In this document: piece after piece, positions 63,608 to 64,000 of the stretch
Layout: each line of letters begins with the position of its first letter
How positions within the stretch are numbered: the stretch's first letter is position 1
Assembly: GCF_000165395.2 (NCBI RefSeq)
Contig: NC_010575.1
Location: 1,721,001-1,785,000 of the forward strand
Reading direction: 5' to 3'
DNA length: 64,000 bases
Source: Babesia bovis T2Bo
Lineage: Eukaryota; Apicomplexa; Aconoidasida; Piroplasmida; Babesiidae
The notes under the pieces: model-generated
What the model was told of the DNA's origin: nothing
The model's database searches: none
Seen by the model: only the letters and a program-made list of their open reading frames with translations
Program-made: the position numbers and the translations under genes

Positions 63608-64000
63608 ATGGCGGCTAATGATGAAGGGAAGTATACCTTCTCGGCACTAGGAATAAGTGGTTCTCTACAGGAGGGGCTAAAGAAAAATGGTGTGATAGCT
63701 CCATCTCGCCATCAATACAATGCAATCAAAGCCATACTTGATAGACAGGATCTCATTTTGCAGTCGAAATCAGGAACAGGTAAAACTCTAAGTTTTTGCA
63801 TTGCAGTTCTGCATTTAGTTTATCAGGATGATTCAAGCACAAACCCTGATAACGATGATTCCTGTGTATCGGAGACATTGGAATCCACATCAGTAAGATG
63901 TCTATCACCGAAACATTCATCTTTGGATATAGAGCAAAACGACCTAGAGAATATGGATATATCATCAGTTGATGAAATGGAAGCTGATATTACTTCTGCC
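63608..64000 (+). CDS. DEAD-box RNA helicase, DDX20/Gemin3-like (start only)
   Basis: N-terminal 131 codons before the window ends. Reads MAANDEGKYTFSALGISGSL, then QEGLKKNGVIAPSRHQYNAI (the Q motif, with the F upstream and PSxxQ) and RQDLILQSKSGTGKTLSFCI (motif I, in the form QSKSGTGKT used by the DDX20/Gemin3 group). After motif I a Ser/Asp-rich insert begins (DDSSTNPDNDDSCVSESTLE) where motif Ia would be expected soon. Its remainder, including DEAD, is beyond the window. DDX20 works in SMN complex function in animals; in apicomplexans the role is not established. Confidence 0.8.
   Translation, partial: MAANDEGKYTFSALGISGSLQEGLKKNGVIAPSRHQYNAIKAILDRQDLILQSKSGTGKTLSFCIAVLHLVYQDDSSTNPDNDDSCVSETLESTSVRCLSPKHSSLDIEQNDLENMDISSVDEMEADITSA

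Noticed and set aside
1..64000. tRNA, rRNA, CRISPR or transposon sequences
   Set aside because: No T-loop or anticodon-arm pattern, no direct repeat array and no transposase-like frame were recognised by eye. A tRNAscan or covariance search could still find something small.

Overview
This window looks like chromosome-internal nuclear DNA of a piroplasmid apicomplexan, most likely Babesia and close to B. bovis. Three things point there: small genes packed on both strands, very short GT-AG introns (most 33-41 nt), and eukaryotic housekeeping proteins of apicomplexan type, including an enolase with a plant-like five-residue insert and a mitochondrial HPR-repeat protein. A 626-residue protein that is almost entirely membrane-spanning fits the multi-transmembrane (mtm) family known from B. 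bovis. The species call is inference from composition and repertoire. I reconstructed exon structures by hand from splice signals and reading-frame continuity.

Layout. 1-3565: TFIIH p62/TFB1 (partial, minus), SPF30-like Tudor splicing factor (minus), enolase (plus). 4331-6355: unrecognised Cys-rich protein. 6817-15070: TFIIIC largest-subunit-like protein, a Maf-type nucleotide pyrophosphatase 10 bp downstream, a convergent RPB4-like polymerase subunit, and pelota. 15457-25250: PAM18/TIM14 J-protein, a FAM210/DUF1279-like protein, the mtm-like protein, a CLEC16A-like FPL-domain protein, a DNAJC11-like protein, and an organellar bL27. The last exon of the FAM210-like gene is present twice, inverted, on either side of the mtm-like gene; the second copy appears spliced onto the DNAJC11-like gene. 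25792-38682: pinin-like protein, CLU/TIF31-like protein, a two-module polycystin channel protein, and a degenerate DEAD-box helicase. 39588-45420: ribosomal stalk protein P1, cytochrome c, an unknown protein ending in a CaaX-like motif, and V-ATPase subunit A. 45722-57423: an unknown long disordered protein, a Sen1-type helicase, a GNAT acetyltransferase, a small divergent ORF, a syntaxin-18/Ufe1-like SNARE, BCKDH E1-alpha, and the HPR-repeat protein. 57551-64000: small unknown genes, a lineage-specific protein, a tiny two-TM protein, an RNPS1-like RRM protein, a divergent aquaporin-like protein, and the start of a DDX20-like DEAD-box helicase.

How the genes fit together. Several serve the mitochondrion: PAM18, DNAJC11-like, FAM210-like, bL27, cytochrome c, BCKDH E1-alpha, the HPR protein and CLU. 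Others serve transcription and RNA: TFIIH, TFIIIC, RPB4-like, SPF30, pinin, RNPS1-like, Sen1-like, pelota and the two DEAD-box proteins. There is no operon logic. Neighbours are tandem, convergent or divergent with intergenic spaces from about 10 to 900 bp. I saw no rRNA, tRNA, CRISPR array or transposon.
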